DNA from: a virus
Direction: 5' to 3' (one strand)
DNA length: 32,819 bases
IMG/VR virus record: IMGVR_UViG_3300011258_000204
Location: 1-32,819 of that record
Shown here: one piece after another, positions 1 through 7,500 of the stretch
Numbering within the stretch: the first letter of the stretch is position 1
How the letters are laid out: every line of letters begins with the position of its first letter
Notes under the pieces: model-generated
The model's database searches: none
What the model was told of the DNA's origin: nothing
What the model saw: only the letters and a program-made list of their open reading frames with translations
Translations under genes and position numbers: made by a program

Positions 1-21
1 ATTTAAAAACTTAAATAGGAG
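1..21. repeat. 21-bp direct terminal repeat (left copy)
   Basis: The first 21 bases are identical to the last 21 (32799-32819). The match stops exactly at 21, as expected for a k-mer overlap of a circular contig. The repeat contains the leader AAAAACTTAAATAGGAG that also precedes other genes, so it doubles as the ribosome binding region of the gene starting at 29. Confidence 0.85.
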
Positions 22-28
22 CAAGAAA

Positions 29-190
29 ATGAAAGATAAAAAATTAGAAGTATTGCAAAATAAGTATAGGCAAATAATGGATAAAATGGTAACTCAAGCA
101 GTATTTGGCAGTCAAAAATCTGTTAAGAAATTAAAAGCAGAGATGAAAAAAATTGAGCTTGAAATAGAAAAATTACAAAAAAATAAATAA
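29..190 (+). CDS. Small lysine-rich coiled-coil protein, 53 aa
   Basis: Not a family I recognise. The ATG lies 7 bases after the GGAG of the leader AAAAACTTAAATAGGAG, which supports this start. The protein is very rich in Lys and Glu, and residues about 33-53 show heptad-like spacing (KKLKAEMKKIELEIEKLQ), so a short coiled coil is likely. There is no signal peptide or membrane segment. On the circular map it follows the 121-residue gene ending at 32767 and a GAAA-capped hairpin, so it belongs to the end of the rightward early unit. Function is unknown. Confidence 0.7.
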   Translation: MKDKKLEVLQNKYRQIMDKMVTQAVFGSQKSVKKLKAEMKKIELEIEKLQKNK

Positions 191-196
191 TTTTAA

Positions 197-271
197 ATGC
201 CAATAGAAATATATCAGATATTGTTAGCTGTTTTGTTCTGGGTTTTGTTTTTATATATTGGAAAGTTTTAA
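197..271 (+). CDS. Possible 24-aa membrane peptide
   Basis: A 24-codon frame starts 6 bases after the upstream stop and ends at TAA 269-271. It reads MPIEIYQ and then a run of about 15 hydrophobic residues, ending IGKF, so it would be a single-span membrane peptide. There is no convincing ribosome binding site, so translation would need coupling to the gene before it. Its 3' end overlaps the leftward 45-residue gene by 4 bases. The inverted repeat here means both strands encode Leu-Phe-Trp. It may be a real micro-protein or chance. Confidence 0.3.
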   Translation: MPIEIYQILLAVLFWVLFLYIGKF

Positions 272-294
272 CAAACCAATATAATCCAGAACAA
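233..294. terminator. Inverted repeat at the convergence of the two transcription units (possible bidirectional terminator)
   Basis: Outer arms TTGTTCTGG (233-241) and CCAGAACAA (286-294) are perfectly complementary. Inner arms TATATTGG (254-261) and CCAATATA (276-283) are also complementary around a 14-base loop. The arms are joined with unequal spacers (12 and 2 bases). The structure sits exactly where rightward and leftward transcription meet. It lacks a clean U-tract, so termination is an inference. Confidence 0.4.
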
Positions 295-405
295 GCAGAT
301 CAAAGAACATTGAATAATAAATAACATTTTGCTTGGTATGTTATAAGTAATATCTTCTATTACATCTTTTACTTTCTCATAGCCTTGCTTTAGTTTATCT
401 AACAT
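268..405 (-). CDS. Small membrane protein, 45 aa
   Basis: The ATG overlaps the stop of the upstream holin-like gene (TAATG), so it is translationally coupled. Residues 1-26 are charged and helical (MLDKLKQGYEKVKDV). Residues 27-45 are a hydrophobic segment ending CLFWIILVC, giving one C-terminal membrane span with the N-terminus probably in the cytoplasm. It is the last gene of the leftward unit and sits with other small membrane proteins, so a part in lysis (holin partner or spanin-like) is possible. No family is recognised. Confidence 0.6.
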   Translation of the reverse strand: MLDKLKQGYEKVKDVIEDITYNIPSKMLFIIQCSLICLFWIILVC

Positions 406-821
406 TACTTTTTCCTCTTCATAAATTTGCTAATACCACCAACCCCTTTTAATCCTAGTCCAGCACATACTGTTATATAAATCAAATTAATGTACCAATC
501 TGGAAGTGTGCCTAAGATATCAAAACCTAATCTTATATATGGCTGTAAACTTGGTATGAAAATTAAAATACAGGGAGTTAGCACGACCAATGTTATAAAT
601 TCATCTTTGAGTGAGCCAGAAAGTTGGTCAACAGCCTTGTTCTCCCATTGACTGTTTAATTTATCTGCTTCAATTTTGCCTTCTGCTACAGCTTTAGCAA
701 CAGTAGTCTTGGCTTCAATCTCGGCTTTTTTCAATCCAGCTTTGGCTTGTGATTCTTGAGATTTGTTTTCAAAGTAACCACCAACTGCTTTTGTTAAGCC
801 ACTTACAATTAATCCCATCAT
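405..821 (-). CDS. Holin-like protein, GTA holin 3TM type
   Basis: 138 aa. Residues about 1-70 are amphipathic and rich in Ala, Lys and Glu. After DEFITLVV two or three hydrophobic segments follow (about 75-92, 95-107 and 110-125), with a conserved-looking PDWYINLIY and a basic tail KFMKRKK. This order (charged helix, DE-xx-TLV, membrane segments, P-x-WY) is that of the Holin-of-3TMs family found in gene transfer agents and related phages, which opens the inner membrane at lysis. It overlaps its neighbours by a few bases within a cluster of small membrane proteins. The call comes from pattern recognition and not from a search. Confidence 0.6.
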   Translation of the reverse strand: MMGLIVSGLTKAVGGYFENKSQESQAKAGLKKAEIEAKTTVAKAVAEGKIEADKLNSQWENKAVDQLSGSLKDEFITLVVLTPCILIFIPSLQPYIRLGFDILGTLPDWYINLIYITVCAGLGLKGVGGISKFMKRKK

Positions 822-1021
822 ATGCCATCTCCATACTTAAATAATCCAGCTATAACTGTTAAGGAACTGCCAATCCATATTAATGCTTTGACTGCACCCT
901 TACCCATATTGACTGTAGCTTTTAAATCAGATATTTCTTTTGCATTTTTTTCAACTGACTTTTGTACTTGGTCAAGTTTTTCTTCCAACCTTAATAAACA
1001 TTCTTTTTCAGATGATGTCAT
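818..1021 (-). CDS. Coiled-coil membrane-anchored small protein (XhlA-like)
   Basis: 67 aa. Residues 1-40 form a likely coiled coil (LLRLEEKLDQVQKSVEKNAKEI), and residues about 44-62 are a hydrophobic segment (ALIWIGSSLTVIAGLF). The layout matches small haemolysin XhlA-type or holin-accessory proteins that sit in the inner membrane beside a holin. It ends 4 bases inside the holin-like gene and starts right after the 112-residue membrane protein, so all three are probably co-translated. A spanin component is the alternative. Confidence 0.55.
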   Translation of the reverse strand: MTSSEKECLLRLEEKLDQVQKSVEKNAKEISDLKATVNMGKGAVKALIWIGSSLTVIAGLFKYGDGI

Positions 1022-1022
1022 A

Positions 1023-1361
1023 TTAGTTACCTAGTGAAAGTGGATTTGAGTTTATGGAATCCGTTACTGCTTTGAACGACTTATCAACTTGTTCAACAAT
1101 CTTATCTATATCTGCGTCAATCTTGTCAATAGAATTTTTGTTGTTAGTTGCATTTATTTCTACAGCAGTAATTCTTTCAACGATTGCTGAATTATCTCCA
1201 GATGGAATACTTGCAACATTATCTTCTAATACTGTCAATCTTGATGACACTTGGCTTAGCCACCAAATCCCACTCGCTGTTGGTGTTGCTATACTGATTA
1301 AAAAAATTAGAATTAGCTTTGGCGTAATCTTGATTGTTTGTGAATCCGTCTTGTCCGTCAT
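1023..1361 (-). CDS. N-terminally anchored coiled-coil protein, 112 aa
   Basis: A GGAG box lies 10 bases before the ATG, inside the preceding 547-residue frame. Residues about 14-35 (LILIFLISIATPTASGIWWL) are a membrane segment. Residues about 40-105 look like a coiled coil with many Asn, Asp and Ile, facing the periplasm if the anchor is N-in. That topology is that of i-spanins and of some tail-attached proteins, but no family is recognised. The first 143 bases overlap the 3' end of the 547-residue gene in another frame. Confidence 0.6.
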   Translation of the reverse strand: MTDKTDSQTIKITPKLILIFLISIATPTASGIWWLSQVSSRLTVLEDNVASIPSGDNSAIVERITAVEINATNNKNSIDKIDADIDKIVEQVDKSFKAVTDSINSNPLSLGN

Positions 1362-2862
1362 AAAAATCTATCTCCGTTGTCGTTAAGTCTATCGTATCTT
1401 TGTAGGTGTTTGCAAAATATTCTTTATTAAAAGATATTATGGTTGGTAAATCAAGTTCTTGGATAACTATATCAGACTTAATTTCTTGGGTAGTCTTAGT
1501 ATCAGAACTTTTTTTATTGTCCTTATTTTGCGATTCAGAGCTTTGTTTTTCTTCTGTTTTTGTTGTTTTCTTTGTTTTTACCACTTTATCTTCACTTTTT
1601 GTTGGCTCGTCTTTTATTTCTTTTTCAGTAGATTCTTCCTTTTCTTCTGATTCTTTTTCTTCGGTTGTGCTATCGTCTGATAACTCGCTTTCTTCATTTT
1701 CTCCAACAGCTTCATCATTCTCTGCTGGTGTTTCCTCTTGTTGTTCATTTTTATTCTCCTTTAAATCTTCTTCCATATTTGTTTCTTCTACTTCTGCTGG
1801 AAGTTCCTCTCTTATTTCTTCTAAGGTTTCTGGCTCTGATACAGATTCTATTTCTATGTCATTTATTTCTGGCATTTCAATATCAATGTCAATCTCTGGT
1901 AAATCCATATCTGGTATATCTGTTTCTACAGGAACTTCTGCTCCTGTATCTATAAGTGTTGGCATTTCGTTATTCAATGACACATCAGCTATCTCCATAT
2001 TCATTTGTTCAGTTCTTATATCAGAAAGCACAGATATTGATGATGTTAAATTTGCAATCTGTAAATCTTCTGGTGGATTTATGTCAATCACACCTGTAGA
2101 AATTGTATTTGCTATAGATGTTGCGTCTAATGAGCCAATTTGGACAGTTTCTACCACTTCTGGCTCTATGACTTGCTGGATAATGCTGTCAGACGCATTT
2201 ATTGGTGTTATTTCGGCTTCTTCTATGGTTTCTGCTACTACCACATCAGATAGTGTTAAAACAAGGCTTAAATTGTCTATAATTGTGCCAAATTGACCAG
2301 ACCAATCGCCTGTATCTGCTCCAGCAACATTATAGCTTAAAGATGTGATGGTAATATCAAATTCTTTGTCTACATTAATTTCATAATCTGTTGTTATCAC
2401 TCCATCATTATAATCACTTGTGTAATTGTAAGATAATACTTCTGTTTGCGTTCCATCTGTAAATGTTATGGTTGCATTAACAGGATCAAGATTGTTGGCT
2501 GTGCCTGTTTTGGTACACCAACTAGAGCCTTCATTATTGCAGCCATAAGAAGTAATAGAGCCTTCTATTTTTACCACATTTTTTGATTCATCTGATAGAT
2601 TGCTTAAATCAATAGATTGAGAAACAGAGCCACCATTTGCACCACTAAATCTTACTGTTTTATTTAAGTCGCTTCCAGAATAGTGATTGCCGTCATATGT
2701 AGCTGTACCATCTAAAGTCCAGCCATTCGTGTTGCCATCAAATGTTCCGTTATTTAGGATATTTGCTGTTTCTGTTTCCGTTGCTTGAACTGTTTGAATC
2801 GCTGTAGTTACTAACATTATAATCAGCACCCAAGTAGTCTGGGTATTTAAGTATATTCCCAT
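1219..2862 (-). CDS. Large secreted protein with beta-sandwich-like domain and acidic low-complexity region
   Basis: 547 aa. Residues about 10-27 are a signal-like hydrophobic stretch ending TVQA. Residues about 33-205 begin ILNNGTFDGNTNGWT and end with a DNLSLVL strand, the pattern of carbohydrate-binding jelly-roll modules; two Cys lie near CNNEGSSWC. Residues about 290-460 are strongly acidic Glu/Lys/Ser-rich low-complexity sequence. The C-terminal 80 residues return to ordinary composition. It overlaps the 182-residue gene upstream by 113 bases and the 112-residue gene downstream by 143 bases. It is probably an exported or virion-surface protein that binds glycans; the function is an inference. 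Confidence 0.6.
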   Translation of the reverse strand: MGIYLNTQTTWVLIIMLVTTAIQTVQATETETANILNNGTFDGNTNGWTLDGTATYDGNHYSGSDLNKTVRFSGANGGSVSQSIDLSNLSDESKNVVKIEGSITSYGCNNEGSSWCTKTGTANNLDPVNATITFTDGTQTEVLSYNYTSDYNDGVITTDYEINVDKEFDITITSLSYNVAGADTGDWSGQFGTIIDNLSLVLTLSDVVVAETIEEAEITPINASDSIIQQVIEPEVVETVQIGSLDATSIANTISTGVIDINPPEDLQIANLTSSISVLSDIRTEQMNMEIADVSLNNEMPTLIDTGAEVPVETDIPDMDLPEIDIDIEMPEINDIEIESVSEPETLEEIREELPAEVEETNMEEDLKENKNEQQEETPAENDEAVGENEESELSDDSTTEEKESEEKEESTEKEIKDEPTKSEDKVVKTKKTTKTEEKQSSESQNKDNKKSSDTKTTQEIKSDIVIQELDLPTIISFNKEYFANTYKDTIDLTTTEIDFYDGQDGFTNNQDYAKANSNFFNQYSNTNSEWDLVAKPSVIKIDSIRR

Positions 2863-3298
2863 AATTATCTATATATCCCATTTTTTTATAAAATTTAACT
2901 GCTTCCGCTCCTATCAATGCTTTCTTGCCATTCCAGATACTACAAGGCGTTCCAGAATGAAGCATAGCTGACCACACAGCTTTGCTCCCAGCACAAAGAA
3001 CAGATATTGACGCAACTTTTAATCCAGCTTTACTAAGAGAATTTGATAACATTCTTCGTTCACAATTCCAATCTGTAAATGTTGTTCCAGAAGAAATACC
3101 AACTACAGATGTAGACACACTTCCTACAACGGGAAAGCTGCAAATTGCTTGGCTGTACGATTGCACACTTGGAGCTATAGCAGATGGTGGTGGTTGATTT
3201 TTATAATTAACGGTACTGTCTGCTCCATATGTCGTAACAGATGACCATATTAAAACAATCATCATAAAAAAAAGAAAATATATAAAGCCTTTTCTCAA
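2750..3298 (-). CDS. Exported cysteine-containing protein, 182 aa, probable TTG start
   Basis: I place the start at a TTG overlapping the upstream stop (TTGA), with AGAGGA 6 bases before it. The longer frame to 3388 would overlap the distal tail gene by 94 bases and begins with unrelated sequence. The N-terminus LRKGFIYFLFFMMIVLIW and a TYGA cleavage-like site make a signal peptide. The mature part has Cys residues in SQAICSFP, DWNCERR, SVLCAG and TPCSIW, probably disulfide-bonded in the periplasm, and a Ser/Asn-rich tail. The middle (ERRMLSNSLSKAGLKVAS) resembles an exported phage protein type I have seen without known function. Confidence 0.6.
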   Translation of the reverse strand: MRKGFIYFLFFMMIVLIWSSVTTYGADSTVNYKNQPPPSAIAPSVQSYSQAICSFPVVGSVSTSVVGISSGTTFTDWNCERRMLSNSLSKAGLKVASISVLCAGSKAVWSAMLHSGTPCSIWNGKKALIGAEAVKFYKKMGYIDNYGNILKYPDYLGADYNVSNYSDSNSSSNGNRNSKYPK

Positions 3299-3921
3299 GT
3301 TACTTCCTCTGCTGCAAAGCTGATTCCATATAACGATATTCTGTCTGCACTCCAACTCAAGTCTGGAGTTTGCATACGCATTACGCAAACAGTATTTGTG
3401 TAAACAACTACATCATCTTCTGCTACAGCAGTTTTTAAAGGTGGCTCAATTTGCATAGTTGCTTCTCCATTACCATCAACATTTACATCTGCAATTATCA
3501 TATGTAGTCTTGAAGTTCCAGCGCTTCCAAACTGAACATAATCACCTTTTTTTAATGCGCCATTTTCGCTGGTGTCGGCAAGATATATAACAACATCAAA
3601 AGCACCTATCGCTGCGGCAGTTTTAACTTTAAAAGTATTACTCATTGAGCCTCTTATATTTTTTGCGTCTGGATCGCCCATAAGGAATGTGCCAAAATTT
3701 CCATTTAATTGTGCAAAAAAAGCTACCCATTCTGACGCTTCGGCTCTTGACATTGGTGGTAATGATACAGACGCACACCATTGAGAGCCTGTGTATTTTG
3801 CTGCTTGACTTGCATAAGTAAATGGGCTTTTTGTAACTGCAACTGATCTTTTAAGTTTCCATTCACTTCTTACAAAGTTTCTGTTAGTAGGCATTGTTAA
3901 AGGAAAACTAGGCTCACTCAT
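3295..3921 (-). CDS. Putative distal tail / minor tail protein
   Basis: 208 aa, directly downstream of the tape measure gene, the place where distal tail proteins are coded. Residues about 60-85 (EASEWVAFFAQLNGNFGTFLMGDP) carry the GxFGTFLxGDP pattern seen in virion proteins of many marine and alphaproteobacterial phages. The rest is beta-rich with a central segment on VQFG and an ending ISLYGISFAAEE. No signal peptide or membrane segment. It would form the ring joining tail tube and tip. The call rests on position and motif only. Confidence 0.5.
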   Translation of the reverse strand: MSEPSFPLTMPTNRNFVRSEWKLKRSVAVTKSPFTYASQAAKYTGSQWCASVSLPPMSRAEASEWVAFFAQLNGNFGTFLMGDPDAKNIRGSMSNTFKVKTAAAIGAFDVVIYLADTSENGALKKGDYVQFGSAGTSRLHMIIADVNVDGNGEATMQIEPPLKTAVAEDDVVVYTNTVCVMRMQTPDLSWSADRISLYGISFAAEEVT

Positions 3922-3924
3922 AAT

Positions 3925-5871
3925 CTATGCTCCAAAGTCTTTTGCAAATCTTCCGCCACGCAATCTGGCTTCTTGAACAACTTGTAAAGTTGATTGTTGT
4001 ATTGTTGGTAATAAATTTAGAACTTCTGCTTGTACAGTTTCCGATACTCCTGTGGCAAAGTTAAGATTTTGCTCTACTACAATTCCGCCACCCATCTGTC
4101 CATTTGGTATTATTGTTCCAGCAGACTTAGGCATAAATAATTCTGCGCCTCGTTCTCCAACCATATATGGCATATTTGGATTCACATTACCGCCATACTG
4201 TCTTGTGCCAAAATGAGCAGAGCCTAGATTTGATCCAGAATCAATATGACCACTCCCGCTGCCAATACCCCCTGTCAAAAATCCAAGCGCTTGACTAACA
4301 AAGCCGCTACTGCCACCGCCTGTTCTTGACTTATTAATTGAATCTTCTATTTCTTTTAATAAAGGCTGAATAACATATAGCTGAAATATTAATGCAGTAA
4401 CTTGCTGCAAAATACTTTGAAATATATCTACCATAGAATCTTTAAAATCTTTACCGCTTATAAGCGCTTTACCAAAAGCGTCAGATATGCTTTGTCCTAC
4501 TTCTTCAAATTTTTTCATTATTTTGTCAAGTTGCTCTTGTTCTTCGTCAAAAGCTGCACCTCTAATCTCTGCAATTCTATCCATTTCAACTTGATTAATT
4601 TGCGCCCTTAGAATAAATTGTTTTTGCATAGCTTCTAGTCTTGCTTTTTCGGCTTTTTTGGCTGCCCTTTCTGCTGCTTTTTGTTCTTTTAACTTTTGTT
4701 CTTGTATTTTTTTTCCAGTTATATGATGGAAAGCGTGATCTGATAATCCTTTCATTACATTATCTGCAATAGCTTGTTTTGTTTTTTCTGCTTCTTCTCG
4801 TAAATCTTTAGTTGCTGATGTAAGTTTTGCTAATCCAATTCCAGCCGAAACAGCTAGTCCAATAATCGCAAAAGCTGGGTGCGCCCTCATTAAAGCCGCA
4901 GTAACAATTAAAATATCTTTTAATGCTTTAAGTTTTATAATTAAGCTACCAATCGCACCAAGAACTGCTGCACCAGCTAATGCAATAAAAAAATTCTTTA
5001 TGGTTTCAATATTATCTGCCATCACTCTTATAAATTCTGCTATTGACTTTCCAATATTTTTTCCTATTTGAGCAATTTTTTCTTCGTTCTCCGCTAAGAA
5101 TAAATCAAACTCTGTAAATTGAAATTGAAGTTCAGCAAAAAAACCTTCTGCAACAGCTTTTTGAAATGCAAAAAACTTATCTTTAATCATAGTTAAAGTT
5201 CCGCCAAGAGTATTTGCAAGTTCATTTGTTACATTTCCAAATTCTCCACCTTCTCCAAATGCTTTTTGAAATGCCGCTATTGTTTCTTCGGCTGTAACAG
5301 TTGCTCCAGCTTTGAAACCAAGCATATTTCTTACGCCTCTTTCTCTAAAAACATCAGCAGCAGCTATACCACCAGCAAATGATCTCTGTATTTGTTCTGC
5401 TGTTTGTTGGAAAGATAAGCCTGTTACTGCGGCAACATTACCTGTAATTTTTAAGACATTCCCAAGTTCGTCTGCGTCATCAGAAACTACCGCTAGATTA
5501 CCAGCAGCATTTTGGATTTCTTGTAATGAGAAAGGAACTTGTCCAGCAAATTTAAGCATAACATCAAAAGCTCTTGCGCCTTCTTCTGCACTACCAAATA
5601 ATGCTTTTAACCTTATTTCCAGAGATTCAATTTGTAGACCAACATCTACTACGCTTTTAAGGAATACGCCACCTAAAACTGTACCAGCAAGAACACCAAA
5701 TTTAGTAATACTTGCGCCAAGCCTTGTAAAGCCCACGCCCATATTAACTAATTGTTTTTTTACATTACTAGTTGATTTGCCAACAATTTTGTTGACTTGT
5801 GCCATATCTCGCTTTAAGCCCGATAAATCTGCTTCAATCTTGACTATTAGCTTATCTAATTCAGTTGCCAT
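3925..5871 (-). CDS. Tail tape measure protein
   Basis: 648 aa. The N-terminal 40 residues are helical (LIVKIEADLSGLKRDMAQV). Residues about 75-260 match the tape measure domain (IESLEIRLKALFGSAEEGARAF, then PFSLQEIQNAAGNL and FRERGVR). Hydrophobic segments lie at about 283-345. A charged coiled coil follows at about 380-470. The C-terminus has the GERGAELFMPKSAGTIIP motif typical of tape measure ends. It sets tail length and is ejected with the DNA. The ATG overlaps the stop of the chaperone extension (TAATG). At 648 residues it predicts a tail of roughly 95-100 nm by the usual 1.5 angstrom per residue. Confidence 0.92.
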   Translation of the reverse strand: MATELDKLIVKIEADLSGLKRDMAQVNKIVGKSTSNVKKQLVNMGVGFTRLGASITKFGVLAGTVLGGVFLKSVVDVGLQIESLEIRLKALFGSAEEGARAFDVMLKFAGQVPFSLQEIQNAAGNLAVVSDDADELGNVLKITGNVAAVTGLSFQQTAEQIQRSFAGGIAAADVFRERGVRNMLGFKAGATVTAEETIAAFQKAFGEGGEFGNVTNELANTLGGTLTMIKDKFFAFQKAVAEGFFAELQFQFTEFDLFLAENEEKIAQIGKNIGKSIAEFIRVMADNIETIKNFFIALAGAAVLGAIGSLIIKLKALKDILIVTAALMRAHPAFAIIGLAVSAGIGLAKLTSATKDLREEAEKTKQAIADNVMKGLSDHAFHHITGKKIQEQKLKEQKAAERAAKKAEKARLEAMQKQFILRAQINQVEMDRIAEIRGAAFDEEQEQLDKIMKKFEEVGQSISDAFGKALISGKDFKDSMVDIFQSILQQVTALIFQLYVIQPLLKEIEDSINKSRTGGGSSGFVSQALGFLTGGIGSGSGHIDSGSNLGSAHFGTRQYGGNVNPNMPYMVGERGAELFMPKSAGTIIPNGQMGGGIVVEQNLNFATGVSETVQAEVLNLLPTIQQSTLQVVQEARLRGGRFAKDFGA

Positions 5872-6095
5872 TAGTTATCTGGGTACAGCTCCATTAGTTC
5901 GTTTAACTCCTCTGAATCCATTGGTCTATCCTTCTTGCCACCATTGAACTCGCTAAATCCTTTTACTGCTAGAGTTATTTCGGTAATGCTCATATCCCAA
6001 AATACTGCTGGATTAATACCTATCATTCCTACACATACCTCTATCCATCTTTGATATGGTAGATCAGCCTCTTTGTCTATTCCTCTACTAGACTT
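5871..6095 (-). CDS. Tail assembly chaperone extension (T-like), reached by -1 frameshift
   Basis: This open frame has no credible start near its 5' end and runs 74 codons from the slippery A-run to a TAA that overlaps the tape measure ATG. The product segment includes LPYQRWIEV and then MIGINPAVFWDMSITEITLA, which matches the short tail chaperone family with an L-x-P-x-x-FW-x-x-(T/S) core (Phage_TAC_6-like, found in GTA clusters). With a -1 slip at A AAA AAA near 6096-6102 it is fused to the preceding chaperone, giving a product of about 185 aa. An internal ATG could instead yield a separate 51-residue protein. Confidence 0.7.
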   Translation of the reverse strand, partial: KSSRGIDKEADLPYQRWIEVCVGMIGINPAVFWDMSITEITLAVKGFSEFNGGKKDRPMDSEELNELMELYPDN

Positions 6096-6427
6096 TTTTT
6101 TTCGTCATCAGTATCGTCATCAACATTCAAAGCTAAAGTTACCAACTCTCCAGCCATCTTAATAGCTTCTAACAAACCTATATCTGCAACCAATACTTTA
6201 ACTTCTTTGTCCTGTAGGTTATTCCCACCAGCCCTTAGAGCTAAAGTAATAACAGATATTATTTCTGTTATTGTAATATCAGCTTGTGCTAATTTATTAC
6301 CTAGCTTTAAGATACTGCAACTTAACGCTTGTTCTATTCTAATGATTGTATCAAGGCTCATTCTTGCCTTGTATTCATTATCATTAAACTTTAGTATCTT
6401 TTCCGCTTTTAGCTTGTTTATGCTCAT
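6077..6427 (-). CDS. Tail assembly chaperone (G-like, GTA TAC type)
   Basis: 116 aa from the ATG with GGAG 7 bases upstream; a longer frame to 6442 contains that GGAG and is rejected. The protein has the layout of the Phage_TAC_11 / gene transfer agent family: an N-terminal strand region, then MSLDTIIRIEQAL, ITEIISVITLALRAGG and a C-terminal helix, ending with an acidic tail just before a run of nine A. It binds the tape measure protein during tail assembly and is not in the virion. The end of the frame contains the slippery A AAA AAA, so part of the product should shift into the -1 frame. Confidence 0.78.
   Translation of the reverse strand: MSINKLKAEKILKFNDNEYKARMSLDTIIRIEQALSCSILKLGNKLAQADITITEIISVITLALRAGGNNLQDKEVKVLVADIGLLEAIKMAGELVTLALNVDDDTDDEKKSLVEE
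6094..6102 (-). promoter_or_regulatory. Programmed -1 ribosomal frameshift site (A9 run)
   Basis: On the minus strand the codons are GAA AAA AAA AGT, with nine A in a row. A tandem slip on A AAA AAA changes the next codon from AGT to AAG and avoids the TAG four codons later. This is the known lambda gpG/gpGT arrangement. The run length should be checked, because homopolymers are prone to sequencing error. Confidence 0.7.
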
Positions 6428-6647
6428 TGTTTTTCTCCGCATTAGTTAAAATAATAATTATTTCATCTCTATCACCAAGATTCTTAGCAAATTTGATTGT
6501 GTAAGATTTCTTGTCAATTTTAATTGTATCTGTATCTTTAAAGCCTTTGTAATAAGGTATTTCTATTTCAACATTGTTTTCTCCAATGTTTACTTGTGCG
6601 TCTAATTTTTTAGAGCCTATTTCTATAGGCATTAATTCCCAACCCAT
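6384..6647 (-). CDS. Small tail-region protein, 87 aa
   Basis: AGGAG lies 7 bases before the ATG. The protein is beta-rich (VNIGENNVEIEIPYY, YTIKFAKNL, EIIIILTN) with a basic C-terminus. It lies between the major tail protein and the tail chaperones and overlaps the chaperone start by 44 bases. No family is recognised; the position suggests a minor tail or assembly role. Confidence 0.6.
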   Translation of the reverse strand: MGWELMPIEIGSKKLDAQVNIGENNVEIEIPYYKGFKDTDTIKIDKKSYTIKFAKNLGDRDEIIIILTNAEKNNEHKQAKSGKDTKV

Positions 6648-6661
6648 AATTATCTCCTAAA

Positions 6662-7075
6662 TTAAACTGTAGCAATAGTTATTGTTCCAGCAGATTCAAA
6701 GCTCATTGAGTAAGAAACTTCTCCATTATAACTACCAGAATATTCCAAAGTTGTCACTTGGAACGCACCTGTAAAAGTATTATAGTCTGGCACTAGAAAT
6801 TGATAGTTGCTAAATGTTGCAGCAGAAAAAGCTGTCAATACTGACTGCTCACTTGCTGCGTCTGTAAATACACCAGAGCCACTTATTGAAAAAGATTTTA
6901 TTCCAGCATTAGCTAGTAATGTTCTAACTCTACTTGAATCTTTGTTTGTAACATCTATTGTTTCTGAATTAATTGAAATTGATGTATCTCGCAATCCAGC
7001 TACAGTTGTGAAAACTTCTGGACTAGCAGCATTACCAATCTTAACAAGTAACCCACTTCCTTTTTGTACTGCCAT
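6662..7075 (-). CDS. Major tail (tube) protein, TP901-1 family
   Basis: 137 aa. It starts MAVQKGSGLLVKIGN and continues with the typical TVAGLRDTSISINSETIDVT, then NKDSSRVRTLLANAGIKSFSISGSG and a beta-rich end ESAGTITI. This is the pattern of the TP901-1 / Phage_tail_2 tube protein, whose hexamers stack into the tail tube. Its place between the tail terminator and the tail chaperones is the standard one. The lack of a sheath gene supports a non-contractile tail. Confidence 0.88.
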   Translation of the reverse strand: MAVQKGSGLLVKIGNAASPEVFTTVAGLRDTSISINSETIDVTNKDSSRVRTLLANAGIKSFSISGSGVFTDAASEQSVLTAFSAATFSNYQFLVPDYNTFTGAFQVTTLEYSGSYNGEVSYSMSFESAGTITIATV

Positions 7076-7092
7076 TTTCTATCTCCCTAAAA

Positions 7093-7500
7093 TTAATTAT
7101 CGTACACAATCAATGACAAAGTTAGCACACCGTGTCGTGTAATTCCATCATTTTCTACCAAAGTAATTACATTACGAACTTGACTAACTACCATATCAGC
7201 TCCAGAAACAGAATATGAAGTGTCGTGCAATAACTCATATATTCGTTCCATAATTTCTGAAATTTGTTTCTTTCCTCTATATTGCGACCATACATCAATG
7301 TCTATTGAGTATTCGTTGCCATCTAATGTTTTTGTACCTCTGTTCACTACATTAAAATTACTTAAAACAACATAAGGATATGCTGTATCTTGCGGCACAT
7401 TATCAAATATTTTATTATTACCAACAAGTCCATCTAAAGTGCTGTCATTATTTAGCGTAGAATATAATATTGTTTGAACATCAAAACCGTGAAAGCTCAT
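7093..7500 (-). CDS. Tail terminator / tail completion protein (DUF3168)
   Basis: 135 aa. Residues about 8-45 (IQTILYSTLNNDSTL, then VGNNKIFDNVPQDTAYPYVVL) and 65-80 (YSIDIDVWSQYRGKKQ) match the DUF3168 family, which caps the tail tube and meets the neck. The end has the usual VVSQVRNVITLVENDGITRHGVLTLSL. It overlaps the gp10-like gene by 4 bases and precedes the tube gene. Confidence 0.85.
   Translation of the reverse strand: MSFHGFDVQTILYSTLNNDSTLDGLVGNNKIFDNVPQDTAYPYVVLSNFNVVNRGTKTLDGNEYSIDIDVWSQYRGKKQISEIMERIYELLHDTSYSVSGADMVVSQVRNVITLVENDGITRHGVLTLSLIVYDN

Noticed and set aside
1406-2296. Long plus-strand frame of 296 codons rich in Ser
   Set aside because: It is the antisense shadow of the Glu/Lys-rich region of the 547-residue gene; composition follows from the opposite strand and there is no ribosome binding site.
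3299-3388. Upstream extension of the 182-residue exported protein
   Set aside because: It would overlap the distal tail gene and destroy the signal peptide position; the TTG with AGAGGA at the proper distance fits better.
5312-5947. Plus-strand frame of 211 codons
   Set aside because: Antisense to the tape measure gene, with no start signal and no recognisable protein pattern.
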